A stretch of 64,000 bases of DNA from Acetobacter aceti (GTDB taxonomy: Bacteria > Pseudomonadota > Alphaproteobacteria > Acetobacterales > Acetobacteraceae), in NCBI RefSeq assembly GCF_002005445.1, contig NZ_CP014692.1, positions 806,001 to 870,000 of the forward strand, given 5' to 3'. Position 1 is the stretch's first letter, and each line of letters starts with the position of its first letter. The translations under genes and the position numbers were made by a program. Positions 1-8,675 of the stretch are shown here, piece after piece. The notes below the pieces were generated by a model. That model was not told the origin of the DNA, ran no database searches, and saw only the letters and a list, made by a program, of their open reading frames with translations.

Positions 1-294
1 TGCTGTGATGGTCGCCTTGGTGAGGGAGGCCATATCGAACCGCGTATCCCATGACATGGGCTCAGGAGTGGGGACAAGCGCTCTATGCCCCATGACAGCA
101 CGGTGAAGGATGAGATCACCCTGTCCGATAACGGCGACAGCCCCGGGAATTTCTCCGCGTTTGACTGCGCCGGACAGAAGGCGGTCGACTTCAGAAAAAT
201 CATATGAGGCTCGGCTGGCAGCACAGCCCGCCAGGTTCGCCGCGCCGGGAATCAATGCTCCCGATAAACATTTGAGAAACAGGCGTCTGCTCAT
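1..294 (-). CDS. Beta-lactamase-family serine hydrolase, Tat-type lipoprotein (3' part outside window)
   Basis: Only the first 98 codons are inside the window; the gene runs off its left edge. The N-terminus carries SRRLFLK, a close match to the twin-arginine export motif, then a hydrophobic stretch and a lipobox ending LAGC near residue 24. This predicts a Tat-exported lipoprotein. Further on, a region like GEIPGAVAVIGQGD and then SLTK match the start of the beta-lactamase/penicillin-binding-protein transpeptidase-like fold, where the Ser of S-x-x-K is the nucleophile. Family members act as esterases, D-aminopeptidases or beta-lactamases, and the substrate cannot be told. It lies 11 bases downstream of nadK on the same strand, so co-transcription is likely. 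The family call is fairly safe from the fold start and the SxxK motif. Confidence 0.75.
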   Translation of the reverse strand, partial: MSRRLFLKCLSGALIPGAANLAGCAASRASYDFSEVDRLLSGAVKRGEIPGAVAVIGQGDLILHRAVMGHRALVPTPEPMSWDTRFDMASLTKATITA

Positions 295-305
295 GGCTGG
301 TTGTC

Positions 306-1112
306 TCAGGCCGAAAATTGTTCAGCAATAATGCGCTCTGACAGGGATTGTCCGGGGTCAAACAGCAGAGTGACCGAGCGATTACGGTTTTCCTGAATGG
401 ATACGGTTTTGACGTCGCGCACTTCAGTGAAGTCTGCGACGGCGGCAACCGGTCTCTTCTCCTGCTCAAGAATCGTAAAAGTCACCACTGCGTTTGATGG
501 AAGCAGGGCGCCACGCCAGCGACGGGGACGAAAGGCGCTGATGGGAGTGAGTGGCAGAAGGTTGCCGGAAAGGGGAACAATGGGACCGTGTGCGGACAGA
601 TTATAAGCGGTTGATCCTGCGGGTGTTGCGACCAGAATGCCATCACAGATCAGTTCGGGCAGGCGTTCGCGTCCATCCACTTCGATCCGGATTTTTGCTG
701 CCTGACGTGTTTCCCTGAATAAAAAGACGTCATTCAGGGCTTCAGCCTCATGAACGGAGCCGTCTGTGCAGACAGCTTTCATGTGCAGAGGATGAAGCTT
801 GGCGCTCTGCGTCACAGCGAGACGTTCAAGCAGATCCTCCTCATCCAGTGGATTCATGAGAAATCCTACGGAGCCGCAGTTCATTCCGTAGACAGGAACG
901 CTTTGGTCCATGACCAGGCGGAGAGTTTCAAGCATGAAGCCATCCCCGCCCAGACAGATGATGACCTCGGCCTCCTCCTGAGCACAATTGCCGTAACGAC
1001 GGGAGAGTCGAAGTTTTTCTTCCTGAGCAGTCGCAGTGTCCGCTGCGACAAAGGCAAGACGTTCAGGGCGCGTGGCTGGTGGCCAGCAGGTCTCTGGAGA
1101 GTCTTCATCCAT
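306..1112 (-). CDS. nadK: NAD kinase
   Basis: Phosphorylates NAD to NADP in the cytosol, supplying NADP for biosynthesis. The 268-residue product has the diagnostic GGDG motif at residues 55-58, then GSVGFLMNP (80-88), LNDVFLFRE (126-134) and [13 protein letters not shown] (162-174). These are the conserved blocks of the bacterial NadK family, in order and with normal spacing. Length is near the usual 250-300. The ATG at 1112 is the first plausible start, and the next gene on the strand begins 11 bases after the stop. The family assignment is secure; regulation is not visible. Confidence 0.95.
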   Translation of the reverse strand: MDEDSPETCWPPATRPERLAFVAADTATAQEEKLRLSRRYGNCAQEEAEVIICLGGDGFMLETLRLVMDQSVPVYGMNCGSVGFLMNPLDEEDLLERLAVTQSAKLHPLHMKAVCTDGSVHEAEALNDVFLFRETRQAAKIRIEVDGRERLPELICDGILVATPAGSTAYNLSAHGPIVPLSGNLLPLTPISAFRPRRWRGALLPSNAVVTFTILEQEKRPVAAVADFTEVRDVKTVSIQENRNRSVTLLFDPGQSLSERIIAEQFSA

Positions 1113-1434
1113 ATATCTCTGGTCCGCGTCTTTCTGACAGTGAGCGTGGTCGTTGCCGCAAACTTATATGGGGCATGCATATAACGCCACGGGGAACAGC
1201 GAGATGACGTCCGGCGTGTCGGGAATAGTGGCGCAGGATGGGAAGAAAGTCGGCGGATTTCCGGTCTTTCCACCTTCAACCTCAAAGGCGAAGTTTTTTT
1301 GTTCGTCAGTAACCCGGCAAAATTTGCCGATATTAACTCCAGAGTAATGGCGCTTATGCACCATCGGGGCAGAGATACATCAGGAATCAAGTGATTCACG
1401 TGCAAGGTCCAATAAGACGCTCACCCGGAGTCCC
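1113..1434. other. Divergent intergenic region between nadK and the flagellar operon
   Basis: About 320 bases with no credible gene. It must hold the nadK promoter (minus) and the fliF operon promoter (plus). The clearest element is a 15-base palindrome at 1315-1329, listed separately. A T7 run lies at about 1294-1300. I looked for a sigma-54 -24/-12 element, expected if FlbD drives this operon, and found no convincing match. Confidence 0.5.
1315..1329. promoter_or_regulatory. 15-base palindrome upstream of fliF, candidate FlbD/ftr-like operator
   Basis: The sequence CGGCAAAATTTGCCG is a perfect palindrome with 7-base arms around one central A, preceded by CC. It lies about 105 bases upstream of the first candidate fliF start codon. 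Known biology: in Caulobacter, FlbD binds GC-rich dyad (ftr) elements that include CGGC and GCCG half-sites, and one such site controls fliF. The half-sites fit this pattern and flbD is in this operon, so autoregulation is a reasonable inference. Binding is not shown. Confidence 0.45.
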
Positions 1435-1464
1435 ATGCAGTTTAACTCATTGTTCGGAAAATAA
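1435..1464 (+). other. Nine-codon ORF in frame with fliF: leader peptide or interrupted fliF 5' end
   Basis: ATG at 1435 is preceded by CCCGGAG at ordinary Shine-Dalgarno spacing and reads MQFNSLFGK before TAA at 1462-1464. The same frame continues into fliF without another stop: GAA at 1465, then TTG at 1468, which begins the long open frame. Without the TAA, the protein would start MQFNSLFGK-x-ELKATLSG, which resembles a normal FliF N-terminus. This is either a nonsense change or sequencing error in fliF, or a leader coupled to reinitiation at TTG three bases after the stop. Confidence 0.6.
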
Positions 1465-1467
1465 GAA

Positions 1468-3135
1468 TTGAAAGCGACACTTTCCGGCCTGAAGGCGCTC
1501 GGGCTGCCTCGCCTGATTGCTTTGGGGGCCGTTGGTCTCGGCATATTGGGTATGCTGGCTGTCTTTGCTTTTCATGGTGGTGGACAAGCTACTGCTTTGC
1601 TGTATCGGGATCTTGATCTGCATGAGGCTGCGCAGATGGCGGAAGATCTTGATAAAGCTCATATTTCCCACACGGTTTCTGCGTCGGGTGATGCGATTTA
1701 TGTAGCTCCTGATCAGGTTGCTGCCGCACGTCTGCTTCTGGCTCGTGATTCCCTGCCGTCAGGAGGTTCTGTTGGATATGAGATTTTCGACCATTCCAAT
1801 ACGCTGACCACCACGGAATTCGAGCAGCATATTGATGAAACCCGCGCGCTTGAAGGGGAACTGGAAAGATCCATTCGCCTGATACACGGTGTGAGGAATG
1901 CCCGCGTTCATCTTGTGTTGCCGCATCGGGAGATGTTTTCGGCTGATCAGCAGGCGGCTCAGGCAAGCGTACTTCTGACGATGAGTGGAAGTCGTCCGGA
2001 TACGGAAAGTGTTCAGGCCGTTCTCAATCTTGTGGCAGCCGCCACGCCGGGGCTTTCTCCTCAGAATATCTCGATTATCGATAATCGGGGCAATGTTCTG
2101 GCTCGACCGGGAGATCGCAATGGCCCGGCTGGTCTCGCTCAGAATATGGACGAGCAGCGACAGGCGATGGAAGCGAGGCTTTCGCAGACAGTTGAGGCTA
2201 TGTTGGCGCCAACTCTGGGTGCTGCGCATGTGCGGGCGGAAGCTTCTGTGCTGATGAATCTTGATCGGGTGCATGAAACCCAGGAGAGTTATGATCCTGA
2301 TCAGCAGGTTTTGCGCTCCCAGCAAAGCACAACTGACAAGTCAGTAAATACTGAAGGTCAGCAGAGCACGTCGGTGGCGAATAATCTTCCCAATGCGAAT
2401 GCCGGACAGCCACGGGCTGGTAGTCAGGATGACAGGCGGGAAGAGACGAATAACTACGAGATCGGCAAGCGTGTTCGCACGATTGTTCAGGATCAGCCCC
2501 GTGTATCGCGTATCAGTCTAGCGGTCATGGTGGATGGGAAGATGAATAAAGGCGCTGACGGCAAAACCGACTGGGCTCCTCTGGATCAGGCTGAACTGGA
2601 TAGAATCACGACGCTTGCCAAGACAGCTATCGGCTTTGATGAAAAGCGTGGTGACACAGTCAATGTTGTCTCAATGCGCTTTGCTTCGGACACCTCGGAT
2701 CTGGCCAGTGCGCACGCAACATGGATGGGTTTGCCGATCGAAAAAGCAGATGCCATTCAGATGCTCCGCAGTCTGGCGCCGGGCCTCCTTATCTTTCTGG
2801 CTCTTGTTTTCTTCGTTAAGCCTCTCCTGAAAAAAGACACAGCGGGAGACGCTGGCGAAGATTTCCCATCCCTGCCGGCAACATTGCAGGATGATCAGGG
2901 GCGCTCCGTTACTCCTCTGACTGAAATGGAGGGTAGTGAACGCATGCAGGGCGCTTCCACGCAGCTTGCGCTGGAGGGGCCACGGGAGACTGGTCCTGAC
3001 TTTATGAATCTTTCCGGGATTGAAGGACGACTCAAAGCATCGGCCATTCGTCACGTGCGGGAACTGGCATCTACCAATCCGGAAGAGAGTCTGAATGTTA
3101 TCCGAAGCTGGCTTACGCCACAGCATGAAAGCTGA
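1468..3135 (+). CDS. fliF: Flagellar MS-ring protein FliF
   Basis: FliF forms the MS ring, the inner-membrane base of the flagellum on which the export gate and the C ring assemble. The open frame of 555 residues has a first transmembrane segment near residues 14-35 and a periplasmic region of YscJ/FliF type (GGSVGYEIFD, then RALEGELERSI). A second transmembrane segment lies near 435-452, and a cytoplasmic tail ends in the FliG-binding region (RHVRELASTNPEESLNVIRSW). The TTG start at 1468 is forced by an in-frame TAA at 1462; a better-placed ATG lies just upstream at 1435. Only three bases separate it from fliG, the standard fliF-fliG arrangement. Identity is certain, but the true start is in doubt. 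Confidence 0.95.
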   Translation: MKATLSGLKALGLPRLIALGAVGLGILGMLAVFAFHGGGQATALLYRDLDLHEAAQMAEDLDKAHISHTVSASGDAIYVAPDQVAAARLLLARDSLPSGGSVGYEIFDHSNTLTTTEFEQHIDETRALEGELERSIRLIHGVRNARVHLVLPHREMFSADQQAAQASVLLTMSGSRPDTESVQAVLNLVAAATPGLSPQNISIIDNRGNVLARPGDRNGPAGLAQNMDEQRQAMEARLSQTVEAMLAPTLGAAHVRAEASVLMNLDRVHETQESYDPDQQVLRSQQSTTDKSVNTEGQQSTSVANNLPNANAGQPRAGSQDDRREETNNYEIGKRVRTIVQDQPRVSRISLAVMVDGKMNKGADGKTDWAPLDQAELDRITTLAKTAIGFDEKRGDTVNVVSMRFASDTSDLASAHATWMGLPIEKADAIQMLRSLAPGLLIFLALVFFVKPLLKKDTAGDAGEDFPSLPATLQDDQGRSVTPLTEMEGSERMQGASTQLALEGPRETGPDFMNLSGIEGRLKASAIRHVRELASTNPEESLNVIRSWLTPQHES

Positions 3136-3138
3136 AAT

Positions 3139-4146
3139 ATGTTGGTAAAAACAGCTCTGACCGGCGTTCAGAAAGCGGCAATTCTCTTGTTGGCTTTGGG
3201 AGAAGAAAACGGCACTCAGCTTGTTTCTTCCATGCAGGAGCACGAGATTCGTGAAATTTCAGCTGCCATGGCGACAATAGGAGCTGTGTCAGCAGAAAAA
3301 GTAGAAGCTGTTTGTGCTGAATTCTCGGGATCATTTTCATCCGTAGATACCCTGGTTGGAACATACGATACAACAGAGAGAATTTTACGAAAGGCTCTCC
3401 CTGGAGATCGCGTGAATGCCATTATGGAGGAAATTCGTGGTCCTGCTGGGCGGACCATGTGGGACAAATTGGGAAATGTTCCGGAAAATATCCTGGCCAA
3501 CTACCTTCGTAATGAATATCCCCAGACTGTAGCTGTTATCCTGAGTCGCCTCCAGGCCTCCCAGACAGCTCGTGTACTATCACTTTTCCCTGAGGATTTT
3601 ACAGTCGATATCATGATGCGCATGCTGCACATGGAAAATGTTCAAAGAGACGTTATCGATAGTCTGGAAACGACCCTGCGATCGGAATTCATGGCAAGTC
3701 TCGCTCGCTCGTCCAAGCAGGACAGTCATGAACTTCTTGCCGAAGTCTTCAATAATTTTGATAGGCGCGTTGAAGGCCAGTTCATGAATGCCTTGGAGAA
3801 ACGTAATATTGAAGATGCCGAGCGTGTTAAGGCTCTCATGTTCACATTTGAGGATCTGAAGCGTCTGCCGCGAGAGGCCATCATGAGAATCATGAGGGAT
3901 ATAGAACGAGAAAAACTTCCTCTGGCTCTCAAAGGCGCATCCGAAGACGTCAGAAGACTCTTTCTGTCATCCATGACGGCAAGAGCCGGAAAAATACTGG
4001 AAGATGAGATATCAGCAATGGGACCTGTCCGCATCAAGGATGTTGACGGTGCTCAATCAGAAATTGTCAATATTGCCAAGGGGCTCGCTAATCAGGGTGA
4101 GATAGATCTCAATCCTGGAAGTGATAATAATGAGATGTTGGCATGA
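3139..4146 (+). CDS. fliG: Flagellar motor switch protein FliG
   Basis: FliG couples the MS ring to the C ring and its C-terminal domain contacts the stator, so it is needed for assembly, torque and switching. The 335-residue product is full length. It opens with TGVQKAAILLLALGEE, has the middle-domain block NEYPQTVAVILSRL near residue 130, and has the C-terminal motif around FTFEDLKRLP with DIEREKLPLALKGA. These charged C-terminal helices include the residues that meet MotA in studied species. The ATG lies three bases after the fliF stop, and the stop overlaps the next gene by four bases (ATGA), so translation is probably coupled. Confidence 0.97.
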   Translation: MLVKTALTGVQKAAILLLALGEENGTQLVSSMQEHEIREISAAMATIGAVSAEKVEAVCAEFSGSFSSVDTLVGTYDTTERILRKALPGDRVNAIMEEIRGPAGRTMWDKLGNVPENILANYLRNEYPQTVAVILSRLQASQTARVLSLFPEDFTVDIMMRMLHMENVQRDVIDSLETTLRSEFMASLARSSKQDSHELLAEVFNNFDRRVEGQFMNALEKRNIEDAERVKALMFTFEDLKRLPREAIMRIMRDIEREKLPLALKGASEDVRRLFLSSMTARAGKILEDEISAMGPVRIKDVDGAQSEIVNIAKGLANQGEIDLNPGSDNNEMLA

Positions 4147-4853
4147 ACGCGTGTATCGTTCTTTCAGGCGAAAACAGATCAGGTATTCTGTTCGCTGAAG
4201 ATTTCGATGCAGTCATTGAAAATGACAATGATTTTTCAGAAAATCATGAGGATTCCGTTTCGGAGGAGCCTGATCTGCCTCCAGTTTTGACATATTCACA
4301 GGAAGAGATGGATGCAGCGATTGAAAAATCGGTTTCTGATGCCATTGAAAAAACCAGATCTGAGATGGATATCTGCCATCAGAAAGAAATTCAAAAAATA
4401 GAAGAAGAAAACAAAGAGGGGTTGCATTCTCTTCTTGAATCAATAGACAAAAAAATAGAAATGTCATTGACGTTATATTCCACAAATCTATCCAAATCGA
4501 TAGTGGAGGCTGTCGTTAGTGCGTTTCCTTCATGGGGTAATTCGCAAAAATATTTATGGTCTTCAAATGTATTGGAGAGCGTATTGCCGTTCTTTTCTGA
4601 TAATTTTGATATTTCCATAAAAATTCATCCGGATTGTTGTAGTGAAATTAGAGAGATTTTTCCAGAAGAGAGTTTTGTAAAGAAATCATGGATAAAATTC
4701 ATTGAGGATTCGAGTCTGAATCGAACGGATTTTGACATTCAATATGCAGATGGAAAAGTATTTCGTAATATAGATTTTATCGTTTCTAATATATTAACTG
4801 ATTTGTTAAATTCTATGTCTCAAAGTCAGAAAGAGGAGGTTGCCAATGGTTAG
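4143..4853 (+). CDS. fliH: FliH/FlbE-like flagellar export regulator
   Basis: FliH-type proteins bind the export ATPase FliI and deliver it to the export gate. This 236-residue protein is called mainly from its position between fliG and fliN, which matches fliF-fliG-flbE-fliN in Caulobacter, and from its layout. It has an acidic N-terminus, a charged coiled-coil-like middle (about 55-105), and a C-terminal region ending with FDIQYADGKVFRNIDF, like the end of FliH. The gene is strikingly AT-rich: the 60 bases 4381-4440 contain 18 G or C by my count. It overlaps fliG by 4 bases and fliN by 8. Sequence similarity to FliH is weak by eye. Confidence 0.7.
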   Translation: MNACIVLSGENRSGILFAEDFDAVIENDNDFSENHEDSVSEEPDLPPVLTYSQEEMDAAIEKSVSDAIEKTRSEMDICHQKEIQKIEEENKEGLHSLLESIDKKIEMSLTLYSTNLSKSIVEAVVSAFPSWGNSQKYLWSSNVLESVLPFFSDNFDISIKIHPDCCSEIREIFPEESFVKKSWIKFIEDSSLNRTDFDIQYADGKVFRNIDFIVSNILTDLLNSMSQSQKEEVANG

Positions 4854-5169
4854 TTCACCTTTGCAGGAAGATTTGATGCAGCAGGATGGCGTAACTGTGC
4901 CAACTGAAAATGAGTCGGAACATTCAATCGAAGCTGTTTACGACATTCCAGTTACGGTCAGTGCTGTATTGGGGCGAGCGACGATGCAGGTGAGCCAGTT
5001 ATTGAAACTGGGACGGGGAGCTGTTGTCGAATTGGACAGAAAAGTCGGAGAGGCGATCGACATTTATGTCAATAATAGACTGATTGCGCGAGGAGAAATA
5101 GTAATGGTTGATGAAAGTCGTCTTGGGGTAACCATGACTGAAATTATCAAGTCTGAAAAAAATAATTAA
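4846..5169 (+). CDS. fliN: Flagellar motor switch protein FliN
   Basis: FliN is the small C-ring component that binds FliH and helps direct switching. The product of 107 residues has the typical SpoA fold signature: the stretch IPVTVSAVLGRATMQVSQLL, then LGRGAVVELDRKVGEAIDIYVN and LIARGEIVMVDE, ending in the pattern LGVTMTEII. ATG 4846 is chosen because a perfect AGGAGG at 4834-4839 lies six bases upstream; a TTG six bases earlier is in frame but less likely. It overlaps the end of fliH by eight bases. Confidence 0.95.
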   Translation: MVSSPLQEDLMQQDGVTVPTENESEHSIEAVYDIPVTVSAVLGRATMQVSQLLKLGRGAVVELDRKVGEAIDIYVNNRLIARGEIVMVDESRLGVTMTEIIKSEKNN

Positions 5170-5181
5170 GGTAATATTTCT

Positions 5182-6507
5182 GTGCGCATATTGATTATTG
5201 GCTCTCTTTCAGATGAATTAGGAAAGGCTGCAAAAATCGTATTGGCACGTGGGGCCTGTGTCGATCATGCGGAGACGAATGCAGATGCCATAAAAAAAAT
5301 ATGTTCGTCTGGAGACTATAAATTTATTATATGTTCAGTGAATGAGAGTATTTTAAATTTAATCAAGCAATTGAAACGGGAACGAATAGCTGTTCCTGTT
5401 ATCGCTTGTGGGCCAGAAGACCCTAATATTGCAGCAGACGCAATAGCTTCTGGTGCTGAAGATTACATTCCTCTTCCGCCTGATCCTGATGTAATCGCTG
5501 CTTTTCTACAGGATGCGAGTAGCGAGAAGACTATTTTTCATACCATTGACCCTGGTATGAAAAAATTACTAAGGCAGATTGATAAAATAGCTGCGTCAGG
5601 AGCATCTGTTCTTGTGACTGGAGAGTCTGGAACAGGAAAAGAGATTATTGCACGATATATTCATCTGAAGTCAAAAAGGGAAGCTGGTCCGTTTATCGCG
5701 CTGAACTGCGCAGCGCTCCCAGAAACGCTGGTTGAGTCAGAACTGTTCGGGCATGAGCGCGGAGCGTTTAGCGGAGCAACGGCAAGGCGTGTCGGTCGGT
5801 TTGAAGCTGCAAATCATGGGACATTATTGCTTGATGAAATCAGCGAAATGGATGTTCGTCTTCAGGCGAAACTATTAAGAGCGATTCAGGAAAGAGAAAT
5901 CGACCGGTTAGGAGGAAGTTCACCTGTGTCTGTTGATGTCCGCATTATTGCAACATCCAACAGAGACCTTCTTTCAGAAATTAGGGTGCAAAAATTCAGA
6001 GAGGATCTATATTTCAGACTGAATGTTGTATCTATAAAGATTCCGCCATTGCGTGATCGGGTAATGGATATACCTTATCTGGCAGAACATTTTTCTCGTT
6101 ATTATAGTAAAATAAATGCATTGTCTCCGAAATCGATATCCGAGAATGCTCTTGAAAAGTTGAAGAAGTATAAATGGCCAGGAAATGTCAGGGAGCTTGA
6201 AAATATGGTTCATCGGGCCGTTGTTGTTTCTTCTGGCGATATAATAGACGTTGATTGCTTTGATCTGCCTGAAGCGGTCTTGCAGAAACAGTCTCAGGAA
6301 AATTCTTTGGCATCCTGGGTCGGATCTCGAATGGATGAAGTTGAACAGGCTCTTATTATAGAGACTCTTGCACATACTGATGGAAATCGTACTCAGGCAG
6401 CTTCTATATTGGGCATTTCTATAAGAGCACTGAGAAACAAGTTACGTGAGTATACCGGTCAAGGCGTTGCCGTTCCTCCTCCATATCAAAGTTTGACAGA
6501 AACATAA
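5182..6507 (+). CDS. flbD: FlbD-type sigma-54-dependent flagellar regulator with degenerate receiver
   Basis: Bacterial enhancer-binding protein of the NtrC/FlbD family, expected to activate sigma-54 promoters of late flagellar genes. Visible parts: an N-terminal receiver-like domain (1-110); an AAA+ domain with Walker A GESGTGKE (147-154), the sigma-54 contact loop GAFSGA (194-199, S in place of the usual T) and Walker B GTLLLDEI (213-220); and a C-terminal Fis-type helix-turn-helix (GNRTQAASILGIS). The receiver lacks the usual acidic pair, the phospho-acceptor Asp (the strand reads FIICSVNES) and the conserved Lys (DYIPLPPD), so phosphorylation is unlikely. Caulobacter FlbD ends its receiver the same way and is controlled by FliX instead. 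The start is GTG at 5182. Confidence 0.93.
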   Translation: MRILIIGSLSDELGKAAKIVLARGACVDHAETNADAIKKICSSGDYKFIICSVNESILNLIKQLKRERIAVPVIACGPEDPNIAADAIASGAEDYIPLPPDPDVIAAFLQDASSEKTIFHTIDPGMKKLLRQIDKIAASGASVLVTGESGTGKEIIARYIHLKSKREAGPFIALNCAALPETLVESELFGHERGAFSGATARRVGRFEAANHGTLLLDEISEMDVRLQAKLLRAIQEREIDRLGGSSPVSVDVRIIATSNRDLLSEIRVQKFREDLYFRLNVVSIKIPPLRDRVMDIPYLAEHFSRYYSKINALSPKSISENALEKLKKYKWPGNVRELENMVHRAVVVSSGDIIDVDCFDLPEAVLQKQSQENSLASWVGSRMDEVEQALIIETLAHTDGNRTQAASILGISIRALRNKLREYTGQGVAVPPPYQSLTET

Positions 6508-8657
6508 TGTCAGAATCTACTAGCCCATCTTTGAAAAAACTTTTTGATCCTCAAAACATATTGAGGAATGTAAAATCTTTTAATATTCACTCGTTGAAAA
6601 ATGGCGGCTGGCGTCATTTTGTTCCTGGCAGTGATATAGGATTGGCGCTGGGAGTTGCTGCCCTTCTCTCTGTGCTGATCATTCCATTGCCGACGATGTT
6701 CCTGGACGTGGGGCTGGCGATTTCCATTACAATCTCCGTCCTGATCTTGATGGTGGCGTTGTTCCTGCAAAGACCCCTGGATTTTACATCTTTTCCAACA
6801 CTGCTTCTTTTGACGACTCTTCTCCGTCTGGCGCTGGAAGTTGCTACTACGCGCCTGATTCTGGGGCATGGTAATGAAGGAGTGTATGCTGCTGGTCACG
6901 TTGTGGCAGCTTTCGGCGGCTTTCTTATGGGAGGGGATGTTGTTATTGGCGGCATTCTGTTCTCGATACTTCTTGTCGTTAACTTTATGGTTATCACTAA
7001 AGGTTCGGGCCGCATCGCAGAGGTGGCGGCTCGATTTTCTCTTGATGCAATGCCCGGAAAGCAGATGGCAATTGATGCTGAACTCGCATCAGGCGCAATC
7101 TCCGACAAGGTAGCAAGAAAGAGAAGAAGAGAGCTTGAAGAAGAAAGTGGATTTTACGGCTCCATGGATGGTGCGGCCAAATTTGTAAGGGGAGACGCAA
7201 TTGCAAGTCTTATAATAACAGCTATTAATATTATCGGTGGTTTGACTATTGGTGTTGTGCGGCATGGAATGCCGCTGAGTGAAGCTGCGGGCTCTTTTAC
7301 AACGCTGACAATTGGTGACGGTCTTGTCGCGCAAATCCCTGCTTTGCTGGTTTCAACGGCAGCGGGTATTGTGGTTACAAAAGGGGGAACCGAAGGGGCC
7401 GCTGACGCGACACTGCTGAAGCAGTTGGCAGGTAGCCCCAAGCCATTGAGCCTTGCTGCTGGTATCGCAGGTATTCTTGCCATAATGCCTGGCCTCCCTG
7501 CTCTTCCATTTTTAGGGATCGCTGCGATCTGTGGGGGTGTTGCCTGGTCCCGTCATGTTCATCCGGTTGTGGAAACCGATGAAGCGGAAGCGGCAACGCA
7601 TGTTGTGCCTCATAATGCAGAACCTCCTATTACAGACTCCCTTCGAATTGACATGATCAGACTGGAGCTTGGCTTCAGTCTTCTTGGTCTGGCTGGTGGT
7701 GAAAATCCTCAACTGACAGAACAGATAAAGATTTTGCGTCGTACTATCGCAAGTGAAATGGGTTTTATTCTGCCTCCTGTGCGAATTCAGGATAATTTAC
7801 AGCTCTCTGGCGATCAGTACGTTATTAAAATTAAGGAACTGGAGGTCGGTGCGGGTGAAGTTCGGCCCAACAGGCTTCTTGTGATGAACCCGCAGGGAGG
7901 ATTGCCGGCGCTGCAGGGGGAGGTCACCAAAGAGCCAGCCTTTGGTCTGCAGGCGATGTGGGTCGATATCGGTTTGCGAGAGGAGGCAACTTTTGCGAAT
8001 TATACAGTCGTCGATCCAGCAAGTGTGATCGTTACGCACTTGAGTGAGTTGGTCAGAGAAAATCTTTCTGATCTTCTGACTTATGCAGAAACCCAAAAAC
8101 TTCTGGATGAGTTGCCGCGTGATCAGCAAAAACTGGTTTCTGACATGATTCCATCCCAGATTTCTTTGGGAGCTGTCCAGCGAGTTCTGCAGGCACTTTT
8201 ATCTGAGCGCGTTTCGATCAGGGATTTGCCGACAATTCTGGAAGGGATTCAGGAAGCGTGTGGGCAGGGACTTCGTGCCGTGCCGCAGATCGTCTCGCAC
8301 GTGCGTATCAGACTGGCGCGTCAGATCAGCGCATCTGTAATGGGTCAGAATGGCTATATTCCCATCGTCACTTTAAGTCCGACATGGGAAAGCGTGTTTC
8401 TGGACAGTATGGTTGGACCTGCTGAAGACCGTCAGCTGGCGATGGCCCCCAGTAAACTGAATGAGTTTATCGGGAAATTACGTGTGGCATTTGATCATCT
8501 TGCCAGCATTAACGAAACACCTGTGGTTGTTGTGAACGGTGGGATCAGGGATGCTGTGCATGCGATAATGGAGCGTCTGAAACCTTCGGTTCCCGTCATG
8601 GCGCAGGCTGAAATAGCACCAAGGGCAAGGATCAGAACTGTTTCTACAATACAATAA
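6507..8657 (+). CDS. flhA: Flagellar export gate protein FlhA
   Basis: FlhA is the large membrane subunit of the flagellar type III export gate. Its cytoplasmic ring docks chaperone-substrate complexes. The 716-residue product has the usual layout: roughly eight membrane segments in the first half, with the FHIPEP-family stretch DFTSFPTLLLLTTLLRL and the conserved cytoplasmic loop GSGRIAEVAARFSLDAMPGK. A soluble C-terminal half follows, containing TYAETQKLLDEL. The ATG overlaps the flbD stop by one base, showing tight coupling. Composition returns toward G+C compared with fliH-flbD. The call is secure. Confidence 0.97.
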   Translation: MSESTSPSLKKLFDPQNILRNVKSFNIHSLKNGGWRHFVPGSDIGLALGVAALLSVLIIPLPTMFLDVGLAISITISVLILMVALFLQRPLDFTSFPTLLLLTTLLRLALEVATTRLILGHGNEGVYAAGHVVAAFGGFLMGGDVVIGGILFSILLVVNFMVITKGSGRIAEVAARFSLDAMPGKQMAIDAELASGAISDKVARKRRRELEEESGFYGSMDGAAKFVRGDAIASLIITAINIIGGLTIGVVRHGMPLSEAAGSFTTLTIGDGLVAQIPALLVSTAAGIVVTKGGTEGAADATLLKQLAGSPKPLSLAAGIAGILAIMPGLPALPFLGIAAICGGVAWSRHVHPVVETDEAEAATHVVPHNAEPPITDSLRIDMIRLELGFSLLGLAGGENPQLTEQIKILRRTIASEMGFILPPVRIQDNLQLSGDQYVIKIKELEVGAGEVRPNRLLVMNPQGGLPALQGEVTKEPAFGLQAMWVDIGLREEATFANYTVVDPASVIVTHLSELVRENLSDLLTYAETQKLLDELPRDQQKLVSDMIPSQISLGAVQRVLQALLSERVSIRDLPTILEGIQEACGQGLRAVPQIVSHVRIRLARQISASVMGQNGYIPIVTLSPTWESVFLDSMVGPAEDRQLAMAPSKLNEFIGKLRVAFDHLASINETPVVVVNGGIRDAVHAIMERLKPSVPVMAQAEIAPRARIRTVSTIQ

Positions 8658-8675
8658 TTTTAATCTGGTGATTTT

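Noticed and set aside
1221..1234. Possible sigma-54 -24/-12 element (GG, ten bases, GC) upstream of fliF
   Set aside because: Only the two dinucleotides and one flanking base match; the remaining consensus is absent, so it is no better than chance.
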